Shown here piece by piece: positions 14,436 to 21,296 of a stretch of DNA of 21,296 bases. Made by a program: the position numbers and the translations under genes. The stretch is from positions 1 to 21,296 of the forward strand of contig JBHEMT010000089.1 in assembly GCA_046262435.1 (NCBI GenBank), in the 5' to 3' direction. The stretch comes from JBHEMT01 sp046262435 (GTDB lineage: Bacteria; Chloroflexota; Dormibacteria; Aeolococcales; Aeolococcaceae). The stretch's first letter is position 1. Every line of letters begins with the position of its first letter. Under the pieces are notes generated by a model that worked only from the letters and a program-made list of their open reading frames with translations, ran no database searches and was not told the DNA's origin.

Positions 14436-15173
14436 GTGAGCATCGCCAGCCCCGACGCCCCGGCCAGCACGTCGCAGCACCGCAAGGAGCACCATCGCGA
14501 CGTCCAGGGGGGCGCCGCGCGAGCCGCCGTGTTTGGCGTCTCGGACGGGCTGCTGACCAACGTGTCGCTGATCCTCGGGGTGGCCGGGGCCAACCCCTCG
14601 CCCAGCATCGTGCGACTGGCGGGCCTGGCGGGCCTTGTGGCCGGCGCCTTCTCGATGGCGGCCGGAGAGTACATCTCGATGAGCGCCCAGTCGGAGCTGA
14701 TCAGGCGTGAGGTCTCCATCGAACGCGAGGAGATTCGCCGCCACCCTGAGTCGGAGCGCCGCGAGCTGGTCCAGCTCTATGTCGAGCGTGGCCTGAGCCG
14801 CGAGCTCAGCGAGGAGGTTGCCACCGGCCTGATGCGCGATCCGGAGGTCGCCCTGGAGATTCACAGCCGGGAGGAGCTCGGCGTCAACCCGGATGCCACC
14901 GGGTCGCCGGTGCGAGCGGCGATCTCCTCCTTCATCGCCTTCGCACTGGGTGCGCTGGTCCCGCTGCTGCCGTGGTTTGTCGTCGGTGGCCGCACCGCCG
15001 TGCTCGCCTCGATCCTGCTCGGTGCGGTCGCCGCCCTTGCCATCGGGGCCGCCACCGGATACTTCACAGGCCGCTCGATCTGGCGAACTGCGCTGCGTCA
15101 GCTCGGCATCGGGGCGATCGCCGCGGCGGTGACCTTCGGAGTCGGCTCGCTGGTGGGCGTGAAGACCAGCTGA
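14436..15173 (+). CDS. VIT1/CCC1-family metal (iron/manganese) transporter
   Basis: Integral membrane protein of the VIT1/CCC1 family, which moves Fe2+ or Mn2+ out of the cytoplasm, often by proton exchange. The first helix carries the family motif FGVSDGLLTNVSLILGVAG (33-51). The second (about 61-82) runs into AAGEYISMSAQSEL. A charged cytoplasmic region follows at 88-158, with many Glu/Arg residues and the metal-binding helices typical of the family (REVSIEREEIRRHPESE). Three further membrane helices lie at about 160-183, 186-209 and 222-242. The start GTG 14436 places the protein at 245 residues. The box CACGAT 6 nt upstream is a poor TANNNT match, so the start is chosen mainly by family length. 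The choice between iron and manganese cannot be made from sequence alone. Confidence 0.88.
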   Translation: MSIASPDAPASTSQHRKEHHRDVQGGAARAAVFGVSDGLLTNVSLILGVAGANPSPSIVRLAGLAGLVAGAFSMAAGEYISMSAQSELIRREVSIEREEIRRHPESERRELVQLYVERGLSRELSEEVATGLMRDPEVALEIHSREELGVNPDATGSPVRAAISSFIAFALGALVPLLPWFVVGGRTAVLASILLGAVAALAIGAATGYFTGRSIWRTALRQLGIGAIAAAVTFGVGSLVGVKTS

Positions 15174-15210
15174 CCGTCGCTCGCCTCCCCGGCGTGGCCT
15201 GCGGACGGCG

Positions 15211-15236
15211 GGCCGCCCCCGACGGGCGCTGCGGCC
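15211..15236 (+). terminator. possible terminator hairpin after the VIT1-like gene
   Basis: GGCCGC and GCGGCC form a 6-bp outer stem around a 14-nt interior that can add a CCC/GGG helix. It lies 38 bp past the transporter stop in the 126-bp gap and has no T tract. In such GC-rich DNA chance hairpins are common, so support is weak. Confidence 0.28.
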
Positions 15237-15299
15237 TCCGGTCAGCCGGGACCGAGCCGATGCAACCAAAACGCGCCGGTTCACGTACTTGGTGTCGTG

Positions 15300-15650
15300 A
15301 TGTCCGCGCTGGAGAACGCCAACGACCAGATTCGCGCCGCCCGGGCGCGCCAGGCCGCACGCGACGAGGCGCGCCGCCGGGCGCAGCTCCCGGTGCGCGG
15401 CATCGACACTCTGCTCTCGGCCCTGGAAGAGCTCCATCTGGAGGGGCGCAAGCGCGTACCGGAGTCCTTCGACAGTCGACTGGAAGAGCTCAATGAGCTC
15501 CTCCCCCCCGAGCTTCGCCGCGCGCTCCGCTCGCGAATCACCATCGCCCACCTGATGGACGAGCTCTACGAGATCCAGCACGCCCTGCTGGGGGGGAACG
15601 CCCGCTCCCTGGATGACGACGCCGACGAGGACTGGTCGCAGGCAAGCTGA
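15300..15650 (+). CDS. small helical protein of unknown function
   Basis: A 116-residue soluble protein that I do not recognise. The first half is a charged helix (ENANDQIRAARARQAARDEA), and the middle has paired amphipathic helices (LLSALEELHLEG and LEELNELLPPELRRALRS). It ends in an acidic tail (DDDADEDWS). There are no Cys residues, signal peptide or membrane segment. The frame begins GTG-ATG (15297/15300); I take the ATG. Neither a clean Shine-Dalgarno sequence nor a full TANNNT box is present; the nearest is TACTTG, 8 nt before the ATG. The coding bias (strongly GC at third positions, acidic and Leu-rich) matches the neighbours, which supports a real gene. It sits between the transporter and moaB/mog, 126 and 37 bp away. 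Confidence 0.68.
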   Translation: MSALENANDQIRAARARQAARDEARRRAQLPVRGIDTLLSALEELHLEGRKRVPESFDSRLEELNELLPPELRRALRSRITIAHLMDELYEIQHALLGGNARSLDDDADEDWSQAS

Positions 15651-15675
15651 CCGGGCGCCCTCGTGGCGGCGGCGC

Positions 15676-15681
15676 TAGGCT
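15676..15681 (+). promoter_or_regulatory. -10 box TAGGCT for a leaderless moaB/mog transcript
   Basis: TAGGCT, 6 nt, then GTG 15688, identical in box and spacing to the site at 2174-2179. There is no Shine-Dalgarno sequence. Confidence 0.58.
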
Positions 15682-15687
15682 GAACCG

Positions 15688-16209
15688 GTGCATCGCGCCG
15701 CTGTTCTGACCATCAGCGACAGGGTCGCGGGCGGAGAGCCGACTTCGCGCGGCCATCGCGGTCCGGACGACCGGAGCAGCGACGGTGACGACGCCAGCGG
15801 CGACCTGCTCGTCGCCAGGCTCGCCGACCTCCCCGCGGTGGTGGTGGAGCGGCGCGTGGTGCCCGACGAGGCAGGGGAGATCGCCGATGCGGTCCGGGCG
15901 CTCTCCGCCGTGAGCGACCTGCTGGTCTCCACCGGCGGTACCGGGCTCGGGGCGCGTGACGTGACCCCGGAGGCGGTCGCGCCACTGCTCGAGCGCACCG
16001 TGCCCGGCATGGTGGAGGCGATGCGGGCGGCGGGCCTGAGAGCCACGCCCATGGCGATGCTCTCACGACAGGTGGTGGGGATCCGCGACGGCTGCCTGGT
16101 GGTTGCCCTACCGGGGAGCCCGCGGGCGGTGGCCGAGTCGCTGGACGCGATCTGGGTCGCCCTGCCCCATGCCCTCCAACTGCTCGCCGGGGACACCGAC
16201 CACGGCTGA
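15688..16209 (+). CDS. moaB: MogA/MoaB-type molybdopterin (adenylyl)transferase domain protein
   Basis: Single-domain MoCF-binding protein of molybdenum cofactor synthesis; MogA-type enzymes adenylate molybdopterin before metal insertion. It opens with AVLTISDRVAGG and has STGGTGLGARDVTPEAV, with the TGGTG loop at 82-86. PGMVEAMR and the C-terminal ALPGSPRAVAESL motif complete the fold. The usual short link between ISDR and the Asp-x-SG element is lengthened by roughly 15 residues rich in Gly, Asp, Ser and Arg (about 16-35), giving 173 residues. It starts at GTG with TAGGCT 6 nt upstream. It converges with moaC, 48 bp between stops. MogA and MoaB cannot be told apart safely by eye, so the symbol is provisional. 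Confidence 0.88.
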   Translation: MHRAAVLTISDRVAGGEPTSRGHRGPDDRSSDGDDASGDLLVARLADLPAVVVERRVVPDEAGEIADAVRALSAVSDLLVSTGGTGLGARDVTPEAVAPLLERTVPGMVEAMRAAGLRATPMAMLSRQVVGIRDGCLVVALPGSPRAVAESLDAIWVALPHALQLLAGDTDHG

Positions 16210-16257
16210 CCCCTGGCCACGCGCACCGTCGCACCGCGGAAACGACCCTGAAGGTCT

Positions 16258-16761
16258 TCAGTGGGGAGCGGGACGCTGCCTTTCGCCGTGCCGCCCCCCC
16301 TGCTTGCGCTGCAGGCTGACATCGCCAATCGTCATCCATGGGTCGGAGGCCTTGGCCATGTCCACCACGGTCAGGGCGGCCACGGCGACGGCGGTGAGCG
16401 CTTCCATCTCCACGCCGGTGCGGCCGCTGCAGCGCACCGTGGCCTCGATGCGAACCCCGGGCAGTGCCCGGTCGACCGCCAGGTGCACCTCCACATGGCT
16501 GAGCGCCAGCGGGTGACAGAGGGGGATCAGCTCCGCGGTGCGCTTCGCCGCCATGATGCCGGCGAGGCGAGCCGGACCCAGCACCTCACCCTTGGGCCCG
16601 TCGCCGGTGGCGATCAGGGCCGCGGTGGCCGCATCGCAGCGGACCACCCCAGTGGCCACCGCGCTCCGATCGGTCACCGCCTTGGCGGACACGTCGACCA
16701 TCTGGGCCTCGCCGGCGTCGTCGACGTGGCTCAACGAGGTGGGTGGGGTTGGCTCGCTCAT
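16258..16761 (-). CDS. moaC: cyclic pyranopterin monophosphate synthase MoaC
   Basis: Second step of molybdenum cofactor synthesis: converts the MoaA product (3',8-cyclo-7,8-dihydro-GTP) to cyclic pyranopterin monophosphate. It is 167 residues long, near the family norm. Motifs in order are LSHVDDAGEAQMVDVS, GPARLAGIMAAKRTAELIPLCHPL with the active-site His in LCHPL, TGVEMEALTAVAVAALTVVDMAKA with the catalytic Asp-Lys pair in DMAK, and a final KQGG. The ATG overlaps the stop codon of the upstream gene as ATGA (16758-16761), which fixes the start and shows translational coupling. It is the last gene of the acylase operon. MoaA, MoaD and MoaE are not in the window. Confidence 0.95.
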   Translation of the reverse strand: MSEPTPPTSLSHVDDAGEAQMVDVSAKAVTDRSAVATGVVRCDAATAALIATGDGPKGEVLGPARLAGIMAAKRTAELIPLCHPLALSHVEVHLAVDRALPGVRIEATVRCSGRTGVEMEALTAVAVAALTVVDMAKASDPWMTIGDVSLQRKQGGRHGERQRPAPH

Positions 16762-17438
16762 GCCGGGCCAGGGGTGGAATCGCAGCCGGCCGGGTCGGCG
16801 GCTGCCCCCGGTCGGTGGAAGCCCATGCGCAACCCGTCGGACGCCACCGCCACGCAATCGAGGTAGGCGGCGAGCCGGCGGAGGGTGGCGTTGGACTGGA
16901 GGATGGCGGAGGGGTCCACCGCGCGGTCATCGGGGAGGTTGAGCGCCGCCCGCGCCCACTCGGGGATCGGGACCTGGCCGACGTCGACCTCGGCCAGGTG
17001 AGTGGCAATGCCCGGCGCTCCTCCGTCGGAGGGTTGCAGGGCGACCTCAAGCCGGGCCACCCCCGTCACCTGCTGTCCGGCCACGCTGGACAGCGCCGAG
17101 ACCACCAGGCGGCCGGCGCGCACGCGCACCTCGGGGCTGCGGTAACGATCGGGGTTCGGGTTGTGGGCGCGGGCCAGCACGGTCAGGTCCTGCTCGCTGA
17201 GCACCACCAGGGCATGGGGATGGAGGACAAGGGCCTGCACCAGCCGCGGGGCGAGGGCCGCCCCGATCTCCAGGTCGTTTGGGCCATGGCTCGGCCCCGT
17301 CGGCGCCGCGCCCAGCGCCGGGGCGGCAACCGTGCGACTGCCGAGCACAGCACCGGCGCCGAGCAGTGCGATGGCGAGCAGCAGGAAGGCGCAGCCGAGC
17401 CCGCCGCCGCTCTGACCACCACCCCCCCGCCGCTCCAT
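16758..17438 (-). CDS. membrane-anchored protein resembling YpmS/LmeA (DUF2140/DUF2993) proteins
   Basis: A 226-residue protein with a Gly-rich start, one hydrophobic segment (about 13-34) and an extracytoplasmic domain. The domain has LVLHPHALVVLSEQDLTVLARAH, a beta-rich stretch (EVRVRAGRLVVSALS, then ARLEVALQP) and VDVGQVPIPEWARAAL. This pattern of a sink-like beta domain ending in a short helix resembles YpmS-type and LmeA-type anchored lipid-binding proteins; the match is by eye and tentative. ATG 17438 has GAGG about 6 nt upstream. A GTG at 17450 overlaps the preceding stop as GTGA and would add four residues; either start implies coupling to the upstream gene. It overlaps moaC at its end (ATGA). 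Confidence 0.7.
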   Translation of the reverse strand: MERRGGGGQSGGGLGCAFLLLAIALLGAGAVLGSRTVAAPALGAAPTGPSHGPNDLEIGAALAPRLVQALVLHPHALVVLSEQDLTVLARAHNPNPDRYRSPEVRVRAGRLVVSALSSVAGQQVTGVARLEVALQPSDGGAPGIATHLAEVDVGQVPIPEWARAALNLPDDRAVDPSAILQSNATLRRLAAYLDCVAVASDGLRMGFHRPGAAADPAGCDSTPGPA

Positions 17439-17446
17439 CGGCGTCC

Positions 17447-17962
17447 TCACCGAAGGAGCACGAGGAGGGCGACCGCGCCGCCTCCGAGGGCCACGAAGAC
17501 GAGCATCAGGGTCATCACCAGCGTGGCGGCCCCATCCTCGGGGCGCTGCGCGGGCAGGCCGGCCTGGAGCGCGGGGGGCGCCGGAGCGTCGGTTGGGGAT
17601 GGCAGAGCGCTCGGAGTGGTGACCGGCTCGGGGAGTGGCGCGGCGGTCGGGGCGGCTCCCGGGGCAGCCGCAGCATCCGGGGGAGGCGGCGTGGGTGCCG
17701 ATGGCAGGCTGGCCGCCTGCAGGCTGAAGAGCAGGGGGGTCGGCGCCGCTGTCACGGAGGGCGGTGCACCGGGGTCGGACGGAGGCGATGGCGACGGAGT
17801 TTGCGTTGGCGGTGGCGATGGCGGCGGCTGCCGGTGCCGCTCCGCGTGGAGGGTGACCGCGCGCGCCGTACTTGGACGCAGCGCCAGCAACCCGCTGCCC
17901 GCGACGAGCACCAGGGCGAGCAGCACGCCGCCGAGGAGCCGGCGCCACCCCTGGCCCACCAT
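17447..17962 (-). CDS. proline-rich protein with two membrane helices, unknown function
   Basis: A 171-residue protein with a hydrophobic segment at each end (about 9-29 and 147-170). The roughly 110 residues between are rich in Pro, Ala, Ser and Thr (for example QPPPSPPPTQTPSPSPPSDP at 45-64), a low-complexity wall-spanning or spacer type. It would form an extended loop outside the membrane, or, if the first helix is cleaved as a signal peptide, a C-terminally anchored stalk. No domain is recognised. Its ATG (17960-17962) shares one base with the stop codon of the acylase (17962-17964), giving TGATG. The next gene starts at or within its stop. Both overlaps make it a real, coupled gene despite the simple sequence. 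Confidence 0.75.
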   Translation of the reverse strand: MVGQGWRRLLGGVLLALVLVAGSGLLALRPSTARAVTLHAERHRQPPPSPPPTQTPSPSPPSDPGAPPSVTAAPTPLLFSLQAASLPSAPTPPPPDAAAAPGAAPTAAPLPEPVTTPSALPSPTDAPAPPALQAGLPAQRPEDGAATLVMTLMLVFVALGGGAVALLVLLR

Positions 17963-20385
17963 CACGGGGAGGTCGTCAGGGAGGGGGTCAGCACCAGGGT
18001 GTGGCGGGTGACCGAGGCCACCGCATCTGGGGTCCACGACAGCCGGTGCTGGCGGTTGTGCCGCCAGTCCTCCACCTGGTCACCGCGGTGTGCCGACGCC
18101 ACCAGCCCGGACTGGCCGCCGAGGTGGACCCCGGTCGACGCGTCCCAGTCGGCGAGATCGAGGACCTGGCGCCATGAGGGCGCCCACAGCGCGGTGCGAT
18201 AGGGGCGGTCAGGGTGCTGCGAGGTGGCCATCACAGTGTCGCCATTGCCCCCTATGGGAAATGAGCCGAGGTTGAGCAGCGGTCCCAGGGCCGGAATTGC
18301 CGCCGCCAGCGGGTGCACCAGGCTGAGCCGGTGCGCCTCACCCCAGGCGCGCTCCGCCGCCGGCATTGCAGCGACCGCAGCCGCGGCGTCCCCCAGTGCC
18401 CGCCGGGCCACGTCGGCCCAGGTGCTCGTGCCGTCGAAGAGAGAGCTGTCGCCGGCCTCCCAGCGCGCCAGGAGCTCGGGGAGCAGCCGCCCAAGGAGGT
18501 TCCCGGGATACTCGAGAACAGGGTGGACTGCGGCGCGCCCGGCCAGGATCCGCCAGTGCTCGCCGCAGAGAGGGCGCAGCGCGTGCTCCAGCAGGGCACG
18601 ACAGAAGCACTCGTAGAGCAGTGGTTGCTCGGCCTCGGCGGTCATCCGCGCATCCCAGCCGGCCAACGTCTGCCGCGCCTGTTCCGCCGGCCCGCGGCAG
18701 TCCTCCAGGCCAGCGAGCAGGGTGCGGACCTGCCGCGCGGGCGGACACTCGACGTCGAGCTGAATGCGGCGCATGGCGTCCGCGTCGAGCTCCCCGCCCT
18801 CGAGCAGCTCGCGGATCCGCAGTGCGCGATACCCGTTCATGTAGTCGTGGGCGATGTAATGGGGATAGCCGGCACCCACCACCTGGTTGTTGGCAGTGAC
18901 CAGGACGTGGTCTGCGGGGTCGAGCGCCTGAGGCACCTCATCCTCGCGCAGATAGCGTTCCCAGGAGGCAAGCCCGGTCCAGCCAAGCACCGGCAGCCCG
19001 GACACCGGGCGACGGCGCACCGGGATCCGGCCGGTCACGAGATACCCGATGGCACCCTGCCGGTCAGCGTATACCGCGTTCTGTGAGGGGCCGTCGAGGT
19101 TGGTGTAGGCGGCGCGAAAGCCGGCGAAGTCGGCGGCCCGCTGGACGGCGAGTAGCGCCCTGCTGGTGTCACCAGGGCTGTAGGCGGTCCACTGCAGAGC
19201 CAGCCCGGCCTGTCGTTCACCTTGCAACCGCTCGACGATCGGGCCGTGCCGGGTGGTCAACACCCGCTCGACGTGCTCAGGGCGGCCGCGCACCCGAATC
19301 GTCTCCCGGCGGACCTCGGTTTCCGCCCAACCGCCCTCGGTGCGGTAGCGCAGCTCCTGCGGACCGTCGAACTCCTCGATGACGAGGTCCTGGACGTCGG
19401 CGAACGAGTTGGTGAAGCCCCAAGCGATCTCGCGGTTGTGCCCGATCAGGGGAAAGGGCAGCCCGGCGACGGTGACCCCGTAGCTGGCGAAGTCACCGGT
19501 CACGTCGAGATGGGCTTCGTACCAGACCGAGGGCACCCCGGGCGGAAGATGGGGGTCGTTGCACAGCAGAGGGCGGCCACTGGGCGTACGGGAGCCATCG
19601 ACAACCCAGGAGTTGCTGCCTCCGTGGTCGGCGGGGAGCCAGCGGGCCACCTCGCGGTAGGCGTCGAGCAGCCCCTCGGGTGTCCCCGTGGCGACGGCGG
19701 CAGTCTCACTCAGGATTGTCGGATTGCTCTCCGCATAGACGAGGTTGAGTCGGGCGGCTCGGTCCGGCCCAATCGCCCGAAGCAGTTGGAAGCGCTGCCA
19801 CTCCATGTCCCAGTTGCAGGCGAGGGCGAGGTTGAGGAGCTTGGCTGCGGCCAGGCTGTCGGCCGGTCGCCAGGGCTCAGGGCGCAGCCGGGTCAGGCGG
19901 AACTCGGTGGGAAGGGAGCGGGCGGAGCTGATGCCGGCGTTCACCCCCCGGGCGTAGGCATCAAGCACCGCGCGCGACTCGCCGGTGGTCGACGCCGCCT
20001 CACGCTCTGCCACCCGCATCAGGCCGAGTCGACGGAGGAAGCGGTCGGCGCCGAGCGCGTCCGGCCCTGCGAACTCGGCCAGGCGGCCCGCCACAACCCT
20101 GCGGGTGGTCTCCAGCTGCCAGAGCCGCTCCTGAGCGTGGAGCAGGCCCATGGCCAAGGCGGCGTCGGTGGCTGAGCCGGCCTGGAGGTGGGGAATTCCA
20201 TGGCCGTCACGGCGAATCGTGACCGGCTCGGTCAGGCCTTCGAGACGAAGCTCTCCGCTGGTCCCGGGTAGCTCGCGGCGCAGGACCAGGCGACCGGCAG
20301 CGCCGCCGAGGGTGGCGGCCGTCGAACCCAGCCCGGCCCGGACGGCAGCGAGTGAGACCCGCGGACGGGCGAGACGGGATGCCAT
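17962..20385 (-). CDS. penicillin acylase (amidase) family Ntn hydrolase
   Basis: Self-processing N-terminal-nucleophile amidohydrolase of the penicillin G acylase/AHL acylase/aculeacin acylase group. The alpha chain is about 1-256. The nucleophile of the beta chain is Ser257 in GGSNSWVVDG, with NDPHL at 276-280 and GHNREIAWGFTN and ADVQDL following, as expected for the metal and oxyanion region. The last part has GGNGDTVMAT. At 807 residues it is of usual length. The N-terminus has only a weakly hydrophobic stretch (about 12-35), so export is uncertain. ATG 20385 is chosen because TAGAGT lies 9 nt upstream; a TTG at 20394 would touch the box. It heads a four-gene coupled operon ending in moaC. 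The substrate (beta-lactam side chain, acyl-homoserine lactone or lipopeptide) cannot be read. Confidence 0.93.
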   Translation of the reverse strand: MASRLARPRVSLAAVRAGLGSTAATLGGAAGRLVLRRELPGTSGELRLEGLTEPVTIRRDGHGIPHLQAGSATDAALAMGLLHAQERLWQLETTRRVVAGRLAEFAGPDALGADRFLRRLGLMRVAEREAASTTGESRAVLDAYARGVNAGISSARSLPTEFRLTRLRPEPWRPADSLAAAKLLNLALACNWDMEWQRFQLLRAIGPDRAARLNLVYAESNPTILSETAAVATGTPEGLLDAYREVARWLPADHGGSNSWVVDGSRTPSGRPLLCNDPHLPPGVPSVWYEAHLDVTGDFASYGVTVAGLPFPLIGHNREIAWGFTNSFADVQDLVIEEFDGPQELRYRTEGGWAETEVRRETIRVRGRPEHVERVLTTRHGPIVERLQGERQAGLALQWTAYSPGDTSRALLAVQRAADFAGFRAAYTNLDGPSQNAVYADRQGAIGYLVTGRIPVRRRPVSGLPVLGWTGLASWERYLREDEVPQALDPADHVLVTANNQVVGAGYPHYIAHDYMNGYRALRIRELLEGGELDADAMRRIQLDVECPPARQVRTLLAGLEDCRGPAEQARQTLAGWDARMTAEAEQPLLYECFCRALLEHALRPLCGEHWRILAGRAAVHPVLEYPGNLLGRLLPELLARWEAGDSSLFDGTSTWADVARRALGDAAAAVAAMPAAERAWGEAHRLSLVHPLAAAIPALGPLLNLGSFPIGGNGDTVMATSQHPDRPYRTALWAPSWRQVLDLADWDASTGVHLGGQSGLVASAHRGDQVEDWRHNRQHRLSWTPDAVASVTRHTLVLTPSLTTSP

Positions 20386-20394
20386 GCGCGCCAA

Positions 20395-20400
20395 ACTCTA
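20395..20400 (-). promoter_or_regulatory. -10 box TAGAGT for the acylase-moaC operon
   Basis: TAGAGT, 9 nt, then ATG 20385 on the minus strand, without a Shine-Dalgarno sequence between. It would drive the four-gene operon and lies in the short divergent region shared with the GH3 gene. Confidence 0.5.
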
Positions 20401-20477
20401 CTTCCCTCGCGGCGAGCCGGTTCTGACCGGCCCGGGGCCCGCGAACGCACGATTGGACGAGTGACTGAGGAGGACCC

Positions 20478-21296
20478 GTGAGACGGCGAGCCCGGCTGGC
20501 GGCGGCGGTCGCGGTCCTGGTGGCACTCGCCGGCTGCGCAACGACCTCGCCAGCCCCGCTGCGCCCGGCCGCTGGCGGGGTGGCCGCGCCGACGAGTGGA
20601 ACTCAAGCGGGCGCTTCGCGGGCGGGCGATGCCCCGGCTCGGCCGGAATGCGTGGAAGGCACATTGGCCGGTCTCAGCGATGCCCAGACCGTGGGTCAGC
20701 TGCTGATGGTCGAGCTCAGCCGTACCCGGGCTGAGGAGGCGCTCGGCGGAGTGGCCTCGCTCCATGCCGGCAACGTGGTGCTCAACGGGCCTGGTTGGAA
20801 CGGGCATGACCTCGTGGCGGCCGCGAGCGCGCGGCTGCAGCAGCTGGCGGCGAACAACGGTGGCGTCGGCTTCTTGATCGCGGGCAACCAGGAGGGTGGG
20901 GAGCCCGGGGGACTGCAGGTGTTCTACGGACGCGGGTTCTCACCGATTCCCAGTGCGCTGCAACAGGGCGCAGTCCCCCCCGCCAGGCTCGCCCAGGAGG
21001 CGGCGATCTGGGGCAGTGAGATGGCCGCGGCGGGGGTGAACCTCACTCTGGCTCCCGTGCTCGACATCGTCCCGGCCGGCGCCCCCAGTGCGGCGATCGG
21101 CCGGTACGGCAGGGAATACGGCCACTCCGCCGGGACGGTGGTCGAGCACGCCACCGCCGTGGTCCGAGGGCTGAGCGCCGCCGGGATGGGGGTGACCCTC
21201 AAGCACTTCCCCAGCCTGGGGCACATCGCCGGCAACACCGACTTCACCTCGACCGGGATCACCGACGAGGTGACCACGGCGGCCAGTCCCGACGTC
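20478..21296 (+). CDS. glycoside hydrolase family 3 lipoprotein, 3' end cut
   Basis: Predicted secreted lipoprotein related to NagZ-type beta-N-acetylhexosaminidases. The signal peptide (RRRARLAAAVAVLVALAGC) ends in lipobox LAGC with Cys20. After a Pro/Ala/Gly linker (21-58) comes the GH3 barrel: AQTVGQLLMV, NQEGG (137-141), GRGFSPIPSALQQG, VNLTLAPVLDIVP, IGRYGREYG and LKHFPSLGH (241-249) with GNTDF. The layout KHFPxLGx..GNTD fits the actinobacterial-type branch rather than KHFPGHG of classical NagZ. The usual Asp of DQEGG is Asn137. The frame is open to the window edge at residue 273, so the nucleophile Asp is not visible. The GTG start has a good Shine-Dalgarno sequence (GAGGAGG, 20467-20473, 4 nt before the start). 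It diverges from the acylase operon. Confidence 0.87.
   Translation, partial: MRRRARLAAAVAVLVALAGCATTSPAPLRPAAGGVAAPTSGTQAGASRAGDAPARPECVEGTLAGLSDAQTVGQLLMVELSRTRAEEALGGVASLHAGNVVLNGPGWNGHDLVAAASARLQQLAANNGGVGFLIAGNQEGGEPGGLQVFYGRGFSPIPSALQQGAVPPARLAQEAAIWGSEMAAAGVNLTLAPVLDIVPAGAPSAAIGRYGREYGHSAGTVVEHATAVVRGLSAAGMGVTLKHFPSLGHIAGNTDFTSTGITDEVTTAASPDV

Noticed and set aside
16248..16261. Short inverted repeat CTGAAG-GT-CTTCAG at the moaB/moaC convergence
   Set aside because: A 2-nt loop cannot form a stable hairpin and the repeat overlaps the moaC stop; there is no T tract. Chance is sufficient.
16762..16857. Upstream extension of MoaC by 32 residues
   Set aside because: The ATGA overlap at 16758-16761 and family length both support the start at 16761; the extension is the neighbour's 3' end in another frame.
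17451..17948. Upstream extension of the YpmS/LmeA-like protein to 396 residues
   Set aside because: The added part is an Arg/Pro/Ala-rich shadow of the Pro-rich membrane protein's codons, whose own frame has two clear membrane helices and a TGATG start.
1..21296. CRISPR arrays, tRNA genes, transposases, integrases, toxin-antitoxin or other defence genes
   Set aside because: Looked for regularly spaced repeats, T-loop GTTCRANNC contexts and recombinase motifs in the gaps and frames; none was found.

Overview
The window is very GC-rich, densely packed chromosomal DNA from a free-living bacterium. GTG starts are common, and many genes have a TANNNT -10 box only 6-10 nt before the start codon, which implies leaderless mRNAs. 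With the gene content (secreted lipoproteins, GH73-like glucosaminidases, MurE, a GH3 lipoprotein of the type common in Actinobacteria), this suggests a soil lineage of the Terrabacteria, such as Dormibacterota/Chloroflexota or a deep actinobacterium. That placement is inference; there is no rRNA or other marker here to settle it. No tRNA, rRNA, CRISPR array, insertion sequence, phage gene or recognisable defence system was seen.

Left part (1-5.1 kb): a D-2-hydroxyacid dehydrogenase cut by the window edge (minus) diverges from a DEAD-box RNA helicase (plus). An alpha/beta hydrolase (plus) follows and converges on a MoeB-type sulfur-carrier adenylyltransferase with an N-terminal rhodanese domain (minus). 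Next is a membrane-anchored glucosaminidase (plus).

Middle (5.1-9.6 kb): a stand-alone MurE-like ligase (plus) overlaps tail to tail with a 67-residue coiled-coil ORF, which is itself coupled to rsmG (both minus). Divergent from rsmG are a 64-residue zinc-ribbon protein and a secreted coiled-coil glucosaminidase whose catalytic module is a close paralogue of the first one. A 369-base gap without a convincing gene follows.

Right part (9.6-21.3 kb): the minus strand carries NIF3-like protein, TPR-CAP lipoprotein and arginyl-tRNA synthetase, transcribed in that order. The plus strand carries a VIT1/CCC1-type transporter, a small helical protein of unknown function and a MogA/MoaB-type molybdopterin protein. 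A four-gene minus-strand operon follows, with overlapping stop/start codons at every junction: penicillin-acylase-family Ntn hydrolase, proline-rich two-TM protein, YpmS/LmeA-like membrane-anchored protein, then moaC. A GH3 lipoprotein diverges from it and runs off the right edge.

Two themes stand out. Molybdenum cofactor synthesis is represented by three scattered genes (moeB-rhodanese, moaB/mog, moaC). Cell-envelope functions are represented by MurE, two paralogous glucosaminidases, the CAP lipoprotein, GH3 and the acylase operon. The most notable pattern is the leaderless start signal (TAGRNT-like box, 6-10 nt, start codon), which recurs at nine genes and revises several start codons.
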